Origin: Heliomarina baculiformis
GTDB taxonomy: Bacteria > Pseudomonadota > Alphaproteobacteria > Rhodobacterales > Rhodobacteraceae
Assembly: GCF_019966545.1 (NCBI RefSeq)
Contig: NZ_JAIMIC010000005.1
Span: forward strand, 372,001 to 436,000
DNA length: 64,000 bases
Reading direction: 5' to 3'
Both the position numbers and the translations under genes were made by a program. Under the pieces are notes generated by a model, which saw nothing but the letters and a program-made list of their open reading frames with translations, was not told where the DNA came from and did no database searches. Below, in pieces: positions 17,176 to 25,929 of this stretch. How positions within the stretch are numbered: position 1 is the stretch's first letter; each line of letters begins with the position of its first letter.

Positions 17176-17613
17176 TCAATCGCCGAATTCCTCACGGAAG
17201 TCGGCGAAGTCCACCTGCATACCGTTCATGATGGTACTCCAATGACGGGTCAGGGCGGCCTGCGCCACTGCTTCGCGGATCTCGCCATCAGTGGCACCGG
17301 CGGCCTTCGCGGCCTGGGTGTCGGCAAAGACACAGAACTGGCAGGGGATCTGCGCTGCGACGGCGATGTTGATCAGGGCCTTCTCTCGCGCCGACAGCTC
17401 GGTCGTCTGCGAAATCTCGAGGTCCCGTGTAAGCCTCCAGGCGGCAGCCACCCCGTGCTCGGGATAGACCTTGAAGAAGCTCGGGACGAACCCGAAAGCA
17501 CGTTCGATCTCGGCAAAGGCTTCGGTGGCGGTCTCCTGTGCGCTGGCCGGGGCGGCGTGGGCAAGAAGGGTCACGGACAGGGCCGCGGTGACGATGATGG
17601 TTTTGAAGTTCAC
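17176..17613 (-). CDS. Exported carboxymuconolactone decarboxylase/AhpD-like protein
   Basis: A 145-residue protein that begins with a signal peptide (NFKTIIVTAALSVTLL, cleavage near APASAQ-ET), followed by an AhpD-like helical fold. The redox motif CQFC (Cys91, Cys94) is intact, but the position four residues after the second Cys, His in AhpD, is Asp98. Exported members of the family are uncommon in textbook descriptions; the CxxC suggests a thiol-disulfide or peroxide-linked role in the periplasm. GTG at 17613 was chosen because GGAG lies six bases before it and the signal peptide starts there; the longer frame to 17724 adds a non-conserved basic stretch. Confidence 0.7.
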   Translation of the reverse strand: MNFKTIIVTAALSVTLLAHAAPASAQETATEAFAEIERAFGFVPSFFKVYPEHGVAAAWRLTRDLEISQTTELSAREKALINIAVAAQIPCQFCVFADTQAAKAAGATDGEIREAVAQAALTRHWSTIMNGMQVDFADFREEFGD

Positions 17614-17845
17614 GTATATCTCCAGTTCGGGAAGAGGCCCGGATGCCGGGCGGTTTCGTACTCCGTCCGATTGGCCGGGGCATGACATACTTCTCGCCGA
17701 AGTCGCGGCGCAGACATATTTCACCCATGGTCCGAACTTCGATAAAAGCTATTTTCGCATTTATAAACATGCGCTTGCATGGCGAAGACAACGCACCGCC
17801 CAGCACCGGCCGTCGCCGCATCGCAGCCCTGTCTGCACCTGTGGT

Positions 17846-18484
17846 TCAGTTGGCTGGTGCCACCTGCGTTTGGACCGGTTCGAAAAGAAGCCGGACATAG
17901 GACCGAAGCAGCAGCAGCTGTTCCGCAAGGATCTGCGGCTGCCCGACGGCCTTTGACAGCACGATGCCGCCTTCGACCGTGTTGGAGATCATGTCGGCCA
18001 AGGACCGCAGGTCCACATCATCGCGCGGCGGATAGGTTGCCGCGATCTCTTCGAGCATCTTGAGAAACCGCGCGCGCCAGATAAGGACGGCATTCCTGTT
18101 CAGTTCCCGCACGTCGCGGTCAAACATGCGCTCAGAGTAGGTGAAGGTCGCGACCAGACACCCGGGATGCCCGTTCGGCAGATCCGCCATCATCTCGGAC
18201 AGCAGCTTCAACCCGATCAGGAAGGAATGCAGCGGGTCACCGTGCAATTCGCGCGCACGGCCGAAGATATCGTCCAGCAGCGCCTCCTCGGTGTCGAGAT
18301 AGCGTTGCAGCAACGCGCGCGCGAGTTCATTCTTGTCGCGGAAATGATAGAAAAACCCGTTCTTCGAAATGCCGGCCTCGGAGATGATTTCCTCGATCGA
18401 GGTGGCGCCGAAGCCCTTGGCGAGAACGCCCGCCTCGGCGATGTCGAGCAGCCGCTCACGCGTGCTGGGCTTGGTCTGCGCCAT
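17846..18484 (-). CDS. TetR/AcrR family transcriptional regulator
   Basis: A 212-residue regulator with an N-terminal helix-turn-helix: RERLLDIAEAGVLAKGFGATSIEEIISEAGISKNGFFYHFRDK type spelling between residues 9 and 52, including the turn motif SKNGFFYHF. The C-terminal ligand domain (about 70-200) resembles the TetR_C AefR/NemR-like group with GHPGCLVATFTY. ATG at 18484 follows GGAGGA by six bases. A perfect 7+7 inverted repeat lies 19-37 bases upstream of the start, suggesting autorepression. It is divergent from the DUF1127/methyltransferase genes and precedes the exported AhpD-like gene; either may be its target. Confidence 0.9.
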   Translation of the reverse strand: MAQTKPSTRERLLDIAEAGVLAKGFGATSIEEIISEAGISKNGFFYHFRDKNELARALLQRYLDTEEALLDDIFGRARELHGDPLHSFLIGLKLLSEMMADLPNGHPGCLVATFTYSERMFDRDVRELNRNAVLIWRARFLKMLEEIAATYPPRDDVDLRSLADMISNTVEGGIVLSKAVGQPQILAEQLLLLRSYVRLLFEPVQTQVAPAN

Positions 18485-18502
18485 GTTCGTCCTCCACATC
18501 CT

Positions 18503-18521
18503 ACTGCACCAGAAGTGCAGT
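18503..18521. promoter_or_regulatory. Candidate TetR operator
   Basis: ACTGCAC-CAGAA-GTGCAGT is a perfect seven-base inverted repeat with a five-base spacer, 19 bases upstream of the TetR-family start codon. Size and symmetry fit a TetR-family dimer site. Confidence 0.6.
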
Positions 18522-18699
18522 TTTGCCGGTCCAAAAGAATTCGGGCCCAGACGACCGCGGTGCAGCGCATTGAATTAATTTGTAATTTTTCCATGGCCTG
18601 ACTGGACCACCGGAATTCTATCCTTGCGGGCCGCTAAGGTCCATTCCTTGACCAGTCGCTTCGATCCCCGGGGCGACGCTTTGCACAAGGATCGATGCA

Positions 18700-18885
18700 A
18701 TGCACCACACTTCCCCTCTTTTCCTGCCCGGCTCCTATCTGGCCCCACCTTCCGCGATGGTCGTTGGCGTCTTCGCAGCACTCCAGGCCTCGGGTCAATA
18801 CGCCTCGGAAGGCCGCAACCTCCTGCGGGACGAGCGGTCCGCCGCCTTCTCTCCCGACGGCCGCGTCATTCACGGATCAAGATAG
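18700..18885 (+). CDS. Possible small protein, 61 residues
   Basis: ATG at 18700 has AAGGA eight bases upstream and opens a 61-residue frame: a Pro/hydrophobic N-terminus (LFLPGSYLAPPSAMVVGVFAAL) and a polar C-terminal half. It lies in the 450-base gap between the TetR regulator and the DUF1127 gene, in the direction of the latter. No family is recognised; it may be non-coding leader. Confidence 0.3.
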   Translation: MHHTSPLFLPGSYLAPPSAMVVGVFAALQASGQYASEGRNLLRDERSAAFSPDGRVIHGSR

Positions 18886-18937
18886 CCGTTCCGCAAGCGG
18901 CGCGTAGCGCCCTTCCGGACCTGAAAGGACAGACCCC

Positions 18938-19123
18938 ATGAAAACCGCCATACATCTGATCCGCGACATACCCGTTCGACGTTTCATCGACAGGTTTCTG
19001 GCCGAGCGCCGGCATCGCCAGCAGCAACGCCTCGAAGAGAGCCTGCGACGCGACCTTCCTCCCCATATTCTGCGCGACATCGGCCTTTCCAATGAGGCGC
19101 CGGTCGCCGGAATCCGCCGATAG
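18938..19123 (+). CDS. DUF1127 family protein (YjiS-like)
   Basis: A 61-residue basic protein whose second half, LEESLRRDLPPHILRDIGLS, is the DUF1127 signature (Arg-rich helix followed by LLRDIGLS). Short DUF1127 proteins are abundant in alphaproteobacteria, where some have been tied to RNA binding and phosphate/carbon homeostasis. The ATG at 18938 follows AAAGGACAG. It lies ten bases upstream of the methyltransferase gene and is probably cotranscribed with it. Confidence 0.75.
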   Translation: MKTAIHLIRDIPVRRFIDRFLAERRHRQQQRLEESLRRDLPPHILRDIGLSNEAPVAGIRR

Positions 19124-19133
19124 GAGCACTACC

Positions 19134-20090
19134 ATGACATACCACGACATCCCGCCGAGAGTGCCGGGCCTGACCTGGCTGACCGAAGGCGGCATCGAGA
19201 CCGAGATCATGTACAAATGGGGTTACGAACTGCCCCAGTTCGCCATGTTCCCTTTGCTTGAGGACCCGAAGGCGGCCGAGACGATACGTGGCATGTACCG
19301 TCGGTATCTCGACGTGGCCGCGCGCCACGACATGGCAGCGCTGATCGGTGGCTTTGATTACCGCGCCAGCGCCGATTGGGGCGCGCTGCTCGGCTACTCG
19401 ACCGAAGGACTGGCCGACGCCAATATCGGGGCCATCGACTTCCTGCGGCAGATGGCCCGGGAATACGATGGCCAGATCGCGGATGCCCGGCTGGTCGGTT
19501 ATCTCGGCCCCCGCGGCGACGCCTACAGCCTGAACCGGACGATGACAGAGGCGGCGGCCGAGGATTACCATGCGGTGCAACTCGAAACGCTGAAGCGGGC
19601 TGGCGCCGACCTTGCCTGGGCCGTGACTTTCAATAATCCGGCCGAGGCGCGCGGCGTGACCCGCGCGGCGCGCGCCCTCGACATGCCGCTGGCGCTGTCC
19701 TTTTCGCTGGGTTCGGATTCCCGGCTGGCCACCGGCGCGAGCCTGCCGGAGACCATCGAGGCTATCGAACGGGACAGCGACGGGTACCCGGCGTTCTACG
19801 CACTGAACTGTTCGCATCCGATGGAGTTCGAACCCGCCCTCACGCCCGGCGGCTGGCAGGACCGGCTGCGCTGCATCCGGCCCAATGCCGCCAAGATGGA
19901 CAAGATCGCGCTCTGCAAGCTTGGCCATCTTGAGGAGGGCGACCCGGAGGAACTGGGTCGGCAGATGGCGGATGTAGCCCGGCGCTTTCCGAAGATGGAC
20001 ATATGGGGCGGGTGCTGCGGGACTTGCGACACCCATCTCGACCAGATCGCAGCGCGTCTGAAAGAGGTTCGAGTGGAGGAAGCGGCATGA
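19134..20090 (+). CDS. Homocysteine S-methyltransferase family protein
   Basis: A 318-residue zinc-dependent methyltransferase-fold protein. The three zinc ligands of the family are present: Cys226 in LNCSHP and the Cys294-Cys295 pair in WGGCCGTC. The N-terminus LTEGGIETEI matches the D/E-G-x-x-x-T-x-L region. Relatives move a methyl group from S-methylmethionine, betaine or a similar donor to homocysteine or selenocysteine. AGGAG lies seven bases before ATG 19134. Its stop overlaps the start of a class V aminotransferase (ATGA), so the two probably act on the same compound. The donor and acceptor are not deducible. Confidence 0.85.
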   Translation: MTYHDIPPRVPGLTWLTEGGIETEIMYKWGYELPQFAMFPLLEDPKAAETIRGMYRRYLDVAARHDMAALIGGFDYRASADWGALLGYSTEGLADANIGAIDFLRQMAREYDGQIADARLVGYLGPRGDAYSLNRTMTEAAAEDYHAVQLETLKRAGADLAWAVTFNNPAEARGVTRAARALDMPLALSFSLGSDSRLATGASLPETIEAIERDSDGYPAFYALNCSHPMEFEPALTPGGWQDRLRCIRPNAAKMDKIALCKLGHLEEGDPEELGRQMADVARRFPKMDIWGGCCGTCDTHLDQIAARLKEVRVEEAA

Positions 20091-21277
20091 CCCCCGATTT
20101 GACCAACGAGATCGACGTCGGCGCCCTGCGCGCCGACACGCCCTCTTGCGCCGGCGTGATCCATCTCAACAACGCCGGGGCTTCGCCCAGCCCGGACCCC
20201 GTGCACCAGGCGGTGACCGCGCATCTCGACCTCGAGCGCCGCATCGGTGGCTACGCTGCCGCCGAAACCGCAGCCGAGGCGCTGGCGGCTTTTTACGACG
20301 AAACCGCAGGTCTTCTGAACGCCGCTCCGGACGAGATCGCCTTCGTCGAGAACGCGACTCGCGCATGGGACATGGCCTTCCATGCGCTGCCGTGGGCGGA
20401 GGGTGACCGGGTGCTCACCCATGGGGCCGCCGAATACGCCTCGAACATGCTGGCTTTCTTGCAGGTGGCGCAGCGGCTCGGGATCGTCGTGGATCAAGCC
20501 CCGTCGGACGAGACGGGACAGGTGGATGTTGCCGCGCTCGAGGCGATGATCGGCCCGCGCACCCGGCTGATCGCGCTGACCCATGTGCCCACCCATTGCG
20601 GCCTCGTGAATCCGGCCGAGGCCGTGGGCGCGGTGGCCCGCCGCCACGGCATTCCCTACCTGCTGGATGCCTGCCAGTCCGTTGGGCAGATCCCCATCGA
20701 CGTACAGCGGATCGGGTGCGACATGCTCTCGGCGACCGGCCGGAAATTCCTGCGCGGTCCGCGCGGCACCGGGTTTCTCTATGTCCAACGCGACTTTGCT
20801 GAAACGCTCGATCCGCCGATGATCGATCTCGCCGCGGCGCGGTGGTCGGGCGCGGATCACTACGACCTCGCGCCTGGCGCCCGCCGCTTCGAAACCTTCG
20901 AACGCCATGTCGCGGGGCAGATCGGCCTTGGAAGAGCAATCCGCTACGCCCGGGATGTCGGCATTGACCGCATCGCGCGGCGCATCGGGGGTTTGGCCGA
21001 CACCCTCCGCACCCGCCTGTCGGAAATGTCGGGCGTAAGGCTGCACGATCCGGGGGATCGAAGGTGCGGGATCGTGAGCTTCCACTGCACTTTCGAACCG
21101 GCGGATGCCACCGTGGCGCGCCTGGCCGAGCGACGGATCATGGCCTCCGTGTCGCGTGTGGAGATGGCCCGGACGGATTTCGAGGCGCATGGTCTGGAGG
21201 CCTTGGTTCGCCTGTCCGTGCATTCGTTCAACACGGAGAGGGAGATCAATCAGACCGTCGATGCCGTGAGACCCTGA
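20087..21277 (+). CDS. Class V aminotransferase-fold PLP enzyme
   Basis: A 396-residue fold-type I PLP enzyme of the cysteine desulfurase/isopenicillin-N-epimerase superfamily. Asp194 and Gln197 (LLDACQSVG) contact PLP, and Lys220 in SATGRKFLRGPRGTGF is the Schiff-base lysine. RLSVHSFNTEREI near the end is the conserved C-terminal motif. The mobile-loop cysteine of SufS/IscS is missing (the corresponding stretch ASVSRVEMARTDFEAHGLE has none), so it is unlikely to be a persulfide-forming desulfurase; a lyase, racemase or transaminase role is likelier. It is coupled to the methyltransferase gene upstream. Confidence 0.85.
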   Translation: MTPDLTNEIDVGALRADTPSCAGVIHLNNAGASPSPDPVHQAVTAHLDLERRIGGYAAAETAAEALAAFYDETAGLLNAAPDEIAFVENATRAWDMAFHALPWAEGDRVLTHGAAEYASNMLAFLQVAQRLGIVVDQAPSDETGQVDVAALEAMIGPRTRLIALTHVPTHCGLVNPAEAVGAVARRHGIPYLLDACQSVGQIPIDVQRIGCDMLSATGRKFLRGPRGTGFLYVQRDFAETLDPPMIDLAAARWSGADHYDLAPGARRFETFERHVAGQIGLGRAIRYARDVGIDRIARRIGGLADTLRTRLSEMSGVRLHDPGDRRCGIVSFHCTFEPADATVARLAERRIMASVSRVEMARTDFEAHGLEALVRLSVHSFNTEREINQTVDAVRP

Positions 21278-21607
21278 CAGGCGCAAAGCAATTGGACTAC
21301 GAACCTGAAATGATGCTTTCGGATGGCCGTGATCGGCCATTCATTTCTAGGCCTGTCTCGCTGGGCGCGCGAACTTTACGTGGCACCGTGTCGTCAGACT
21401 GGTGTATAAGCAGACTTTTCCTGCGCTTTGGGCATAGGTCCGGTGTGCCTGCCATGGTTGACCAACACGGCCGGCCTCCTGCCCCCGAATTACAAGGCGG
21501 GTAAAAAAGGCTAACAAAATGGATTGGCTTATGCGCTGGATTTGATACCGTGGGCTAATCAACTTAAGGTAGAGTTATTTTGACAGCACTTTCTACGGGG
21601 TATCCCG
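21278..21607. other. Intergenic region between aminotransferase gene and RND operon
   Basis: About 330 bases. ATGGCC-GTGATC-GGCCAT (21323-21340) followed by TCATTTCT is a candidate terminator for the upstream operon. The rest, which becomes A/T-rich near 21560-21590, presumably holds the RND promoter; no clear hexamers were assigned and no gene is seen. Confidence 0.4.
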
Positions 21608-22732
21608 ATGAAGACCTGTTTTCAAAGACTGATTGTCCTCTTCTGCCTCACCGGATTCCCGGTCGCGACTACCGCACAGGAGGCCGAGGGCCCGGTGGTG
21701 CTGACCACAACCGTCAGCGTGCAGGATATCCGCCCTACCTTTCAGCACCCTGCCCGCATCGAAGCGATCCAGACCCATTCGGTCCGCCCCTTTATCCGGT
21801 CCCGCATCACGGCGATCCATTTCACCGCCGGTGAAGTCGTCGGAAAAGGCGATCTGCTGGCGGAACTGGATACAACAGATTTTGACATCGCGGTGGCCGA
21901 GGCAGAGGCCAATCTAAAGGAGACCAAGGCCAATGCGCTAAAGGTCTCGCTCGATCTGGACCGGGCGCAACGGCTGGTGGCCAGCAATACTGTGTCGAGG
22001 CGCGAGCTTGAGTATGTCGAGGCGCAGGCGGATGTGAGCGACGCCGAGCTCTCAATCGCCGAGTCCAAGCTGGAACGGGCAAAGAACGATTTAAAAGAAA
22101 CCCGGATCAACGCGCCTTTTGCCGGGCGGATCTCGGCCCCGAACTATTCGGTCGGCGATATCATCGGCCCTTCCGACCCGACCCTGCCCGCGCCGCTGGC
22201 CGAAATCGTTTCGCTCGATCCGATCTACGCGGTGGGTGCGGTCGATCAGGCCAACTACTTTGAGTTCCTTGCCAGACGGCTGGAACTGACCGAACGCGGT
22301 GCAAGCATTCCACCACTCGAGTTGCATATCATCCTGCCCGGCGGCTCGGTCTATCTGCATACCGGCACGTTTGAAAACTGGGATAACACGGCCACCGCCA
22401 GCACCGGTACGATTTCGGCGCGCATCGTCTTTCCCAATCCCGACGGGACGTTGCTCCCCGGTGAGAACGTGACGATCCGGGGCGCCGTGATAGATCCGAT
22501 CAGCGCGCCGCTGGTGCCGCAACGGGCCGTCAGTTTCGACCAGATCGGGCATTTCGTTTGGGTGGTCGGCGCGGATGGCGGTGTTGCCCGGCGCAACGTG
22601 ACCCTAGGTATCCGGCATGAGGCGTCATGGACGGTGCAGAAGGGGCTGTCAGAGGGCGATGTGGTTGTCGTCGAGGGGCTGCAAAATATGCGCCCGGGTC
22701 TTGTCGTCACGCCGAAACCGTTCGAAGGCTGA
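21608..22732 (+). CDS. RND efflux system periplasmic adaptor (MexE/AcrA family)
   Basis: A 374-residue membrane-fusion protein. It has a signal peptide (LIVLFCLTGFPVATTAQ), an N-terminal beta-barrel strand pair, a biotinyl-lipoyl half motif (VRPFIRSRITAIHFTAGEVV), an alpha-helical hairpin (about 90-160, KETKANALKVSLDLDRAQRL onward), the second lipoyl half (INAPFAGRISAPNYSVGD) and a C-terminal barrel. It bridges the inner-membrane pump encoded next to an outer-membrane channel of the TolC type, which is not encoded here. ATG at 21608 directly precedes the signal peptide. Confidence 0.9.
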   Translation: MKTCFQRLIVLFCLTGFPVATTAQEAEGPVVLTTTVSVQDIRPTFQHPARIEAIQTHSVRPFIRSRITAIHFTAGEVVGKGDLLAELDTTDFDIAVAEAEANLKETKANALKVSLDLDRAQRLVASNTVSRRELEYVEAQADVSDAELSIAESKLERAKNDLKETRINAPFAGRISAPNYSVGDIIGPSDPTLPAPLAEIVSLDPIYAVGAVDQANYFEFLARRLELTERGASIPPLELHIILPGGSVYLHTGTFENWDNTATASTGTISARIVFPNPDGTLLPGENVTIRGAVIDPISAPLVPQRAVSFDQIGHFVWVVGADGGVARRNVTLGIRHEASWTVQKGLSEGDVVVVEGLQNMRPGLVVTPKPFEG

Positions 22733-22757
22733 CCAGCGCGAAAAGGGAAGACACGAG

Positions 22758-25700
22758 ATGGGACCATCCTTTTTCATCCGCCGCCCCAAGTTCGCCTTTG
22801 TCATTTCGATGCTGATCACCCTTTTTGGGTTGCTTGCCCTGCAGGTGATGCCGATTGACCAATACCCGGATATCACCGCGCCCAAGGTCGTGGTGCGGGC
22901 GAATTATCCCGGTGCCGATGCCCAGACGGTGATCGACACGGTCGGCGCGCCGATCGAGGATCAGGTCAACGGGGCCGAGGGCATGGTCTATATGTCTTCG
23001 AAATCCGCGAGCGATGGCAGCTATACGCTGACCGTCACGTTCGAGGTCGGCGTGGACGCGGATCTGGCGCAGGTCGATGTGCAGAACCGTGTTGCGCTCG
23101 CCGAACCGGGCCTGCCTGCCGAGGTGCGTCAACGCGGCGTAAAGGTGCGAAAAAGAAACCCCGACATCCTTATGGTGGTGAATATCGTGTCGCCGGATGA
23201 CAGGTATGACGGTGTTTTCCTGTCCAACTATGCTTCGATCAACGTGGCTGGCGACCTTGGCCGCCTGCCCGGCGTCAGCGCCGCCGAGATCATCGGTGCG
23301 CTGGATTACGGGTTGCGAGCCTGGCTTGATCCGGTGGCGATGGCCAATCGCAACCTGACCGTCAATGACATCGTTGCCGCGATCAAGGAACAGAACGTGC
23401 AGGCGGCAGTGGGTCAGCTGGGCGCCGCCCCCGCGCCCGAGGAAACCCAGTTTCAATATGTGCTGACCGCGCGGGGACGGGTGCAGAATCCCGAAGAATT
23501 CGGCGATATCGTGCTGCGCGCGGATGAGTCAGGGTCTATCGTGCGGCTGCGCGACGTGGCGCGGATTGAGCTTGGGGCATTTGCCTACAAGGGCTATGGC
23601 GAGTTCAACAACGGCCCCGGTGTGCTGCTCGCGATCTACAAGTTGGGCGAGGCCAATTCGCTTGCCGTGGCCGAAGCGGTGAAATCGCGGATGGAGGAGT
23701 TGAAGGTCAATTTTCCCGAAGGCGTGGATTATGTCGTTGGACATGACACCACGCTGTTCATCTCGGCATCGCTCGAGGAAACGGTGATTACGATGATTTT
23801 CACCATCGGGCTGGTGATCCTCGTGACCTATATTTTTCTCGGCACGATCCGCGCGACGCTTATTCCGACGATTGCAGTGCCGGTGTCGATTATCGGCACG
23901 CTGGCGGTGCTCTACGCTTTCGGGATGACGATCAACACCGTGACGCTCTTTGCGCTCATCCTCGCGATTGCCATCGTGGTCGATGACGCGATTATCGTGG
24001 TGGAAAATGTCGAGCGTATCCTGCATGAAAACCCTGACCTGACACCGGCCGAAGCCACGAAAATGGCGATGGATGAAGTGGCCGGTCCGATTGTCGCGAC
24101 CTCCATGGTACTGGTGGCGGTGTTCGGGCCCACGTTGCTCTTGCCGGGGATCACCGGGCGCATGTTCGCGCAATTCGGGGCCACGCTGACGGTGTCCGTG
24201 CTGATTTCGATGGTCAACGCACTGACGCTCAGCCCCGCGCTGGCCTCGGTGCTGATGAAACCGGGGATGAAGCCCAATATCGTCATCCGGCAGTTCAACC
24301 GCGGCTTTGACTGGATCACCCGGCAATACGTGGGGCTGGTCGATTTCCTCACCAGATACCTCGTGATCGCGCTGCTCTGCGTGGCCGGGCTGTTTGCGGC
24401 GCTCTATTACCTTTTCACCACCGCGCCATCGAGTTTCATCCCCACGGAGGACAAGGGATTTTTCATCGTGGATGTGCAATTGCCGGGAGGCGCGTCGCTC
24501 AATCGGACCGAAGTGGTAATGGACCGGCTGACCGACATCCTTGGCGAGGATGAGAACATCGAAAACGTGCTGTCAGTAAACGGCTATTCGATCCTGAACA
24601 CCGCCCTGCAGTCGAACACCGGCATGATCATCGCAAAGCTGAAACCTTGGGAAGAACGCGAGGACCCAGAACAGAGCCAGTTGTTCCTGCAGCAGAAATA
24701 CCAGCAGATGTTTGCGGCCATGCCCGAGGCGCAGGTGATCGTGTTCGGCGCGCCCGCCATTCCGGGGCTGGGCACCGTGCAGGGCTTTTCCTTTGTGCTG
24801 GAAGACACGCAGGGACGCGGACCCGAAGAGTTGAACGCGGCGCTTGGCGGTCTGCTCGCCCCGGCGAATGCGTCGGACGAGATCCTTCGAGCCTTTTCGA
24901 CGTTCAAGGTGGATTCACCGCAGATGAACCTTCAGATGGACCGGGAAAGGGCCAAGACGCTGGGCGTCAATATTTCGGATATCTTCCTGACGCTGCAGAC
25001 CCAGCTGGGCGCCCTTTACGTGAACGATTTCAATATGTTCGGGAAATCTTATCGTGTGATGCTTCAGGCGGACGCACCATTCCGGCAGAATGAGCGCGCG
25101 CTGGATCTCTTGTACCTGCGCAACCGCAATGGCGAACTTGTGCCGATCAGCACCATCGTGACGGCGGAACCGTCATTCGGGCCAGATGTTCTCTATCGTT
25201 ATAACACCTACAACTCGGCCACGATCACCGGGGTCGCCAATACCGGCGGCGGGTTCAGCAGCGGCGCGGCGATGGACCGGATGGAGGAGATCGCCCAAGG
25301 CGCGATGCCGCCCGGGTTCCGGTACGAGTGGACGGATTCCTCCTTCGAAGAGCGCAAATCTGGCAATGCGATTCCCATCGCGCTGGGGCTGTCGCTGATC
25401 TTTACCTTCCTATTCCTCGCCGCGCTGTACGAAAGCTTTTTGACGCCGATCGCGGTGCTGCTGACCGTGCCGTTCGCCATCCTCGGGGCGCTGATCGCGC
25501 TGCGGGTCGCGGGGCAACCGGTGAGCCTGTACGGGCAGATCGGATTGCTGATGCTGATCGCGCTGGCCGCCAAGACCGCGATCCTGATCGTCGAATTCGC
25601 CAAGCAACAGCGGGAAAGCGCCGGGCTGAGCCTGCATGAGTCCGCCATGCAGGCTGCGCGGCTGCGGTTCCGTCCGGTGATGATGACGGTTCTGGCCTTT

Positions 25701-25889
25701 GCGGTCGGGGTCTATCCGCTGGTGATCGCAAGCGGTGCCGGGGCGGCAAGCCGGGTGTCGCTGGGGATCGCGGTCTTTGGCGGATCCATCGCGGCGGCGG
25801 TCGCGGGTACCATCTTTGGCCCGGTGTTTTATCGGCTTATGCAAGGGTTGCGCGAACGTATCCACGGCCGGGTAACGGCACCGCAGTAA
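22758..25889 (+). CDS. RND efflux pump inner-membrane transporter (AcrB/MexF family)
   Basis: A 1043-residue hydrophobe/amphiphile efflux RND pump. It has the usual twelve transmembrane helices in two repeats separated by large periplasmic loops. The first helix follows FFIRRPKFAFVISMLITL, and TM4 holds the proton-relay acids in AIAIVVDDAIIVVENVER. GPTLLLPGITGRMFAQFG and the C-terminal LAAKTAILIVEFAKQ are HAE1 signatures. ATG 22758 follows GGGAAG at a suitable distance; the upstream frame in the adaptor's end is not part of the protein. The drug or lipid substrate is unknown. Confidence 0.92.
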   Translation: MGPSFFIRRPKFAFVISMLITLFGLLALQVMPIDQYPDITAPKVVVRANYPGADAQTVIDTVGAPIEDQVNGAEGMVYMSSKSASDGSYTLTVTFEVGVDADLAQVDVQNRVALAEPGLPAEVRQRGVKVRKRNPDILMVVNIVSPDDRYDGVFLSNYASINVAGDLGRLPGVSAAEIIGALDYGLRAWLDPVAMANRNLTVNDIVAAIKEQNVQAAVGQLGAAPAPEETQFQYVLTARGRVQNPEEFGDIVLRADESGSIVRLRDVARIELGAFAYKGYGEFNNGPGVLLAIYKLGEANSLAVAEAVKSRMEELKVNFPEGVDYVVGHDTTLFISASLEETVITMIFTIGLVILVTYIFLGTIRATLIPTIAVPVSIIGTLAVLYAFGMTINTVTLFALILAIAIVVDDAIIVVENVERILHENPDLTPAEATKMAMDEVAGPIVATSMVLVAVFGPTLLLPGITGRMFAQFGATLTVSVLISMVNALTLSPALASVLMKPGMKPNIVIRQFNRGFDWITRQYVGLVDFLTRYLVIALLCVAGLFAALYYLFTTAPSSFIPTEDKGFFIVDVQLPGGASLNRTEVVMDRLTDILGEDENIENVLSVNGYSILNTALQSNTGMIIAKLKPWEEREDPEQSQLFLQQKYQQMFAAMPEAQVIVFGAPAIPGLGTVQGFSFVLEDTQGRGPEELNAALGGLLAPANASDEILRAFSTFKVDSPQMNLQMDRERAKTLGVNISDIFLTLQTQLGALYVNDFNMFGKSYRVMLQADAPFRQNERALDLLYLRNRNGELVPISTIVTAEPSFGPDVLYRYNTYNSATITGVANTGGGFSSGAAMDRMEEIAQGAMPPGFRYEWTDSSFEERKSGNAIPIALGLSLIFTFLFLAALYESFLTPIAVLLTVPFAILGALIALRVAGQPVSLYGQIGLLMLIALAAKTAILIVEFAKQQRESAGLSLHESAMQAARLRFRPVMMTVLAFAVGVYPLVIASGAGAASRVSLGIAVFGGSIAAAVAGTIFGPVFYRLMQGLRERIHGRVTAPQ

Positions 25890-25893
25890 GGCC

Positions 25894-25916
25894 GCGCCCC
25901 TTGTGGTCGGGGACGC
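25894..25916. terminator. Hairpin between convergent RND and aldehyde dehydrogenase genes
   Basis: GCG-CCCC, an eight-base loop, then GGGG-A-CGC forms an imperfect stem in the 40-base gap between the convergent stops. No T run follows, so the terminator call is tentative. Confidence 0.35.
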
Positions 25917-25929
25917 AGCGGATTTCCTG

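Noticed and set aside
16951-17245. Several short plus-strand frames
   Set aside because: No ribosome binding site or family motif; they overlap one another in different frames and run into the terminator hairpin and the end of the CMD-family gene.
19796-21340. 514-codon minus-strand frame over the methyltransferase and aminotransferase genes
   Set aside because: The plus-strand genes have catalytic residues, ribosome binding site and coupled overlap; the minus frame has none.
21341-21607. Possible regulator gene before the RND operon
   Set aside because: No frame of useful length with helix-turn-helix features; the RND genes lack a local regulator.
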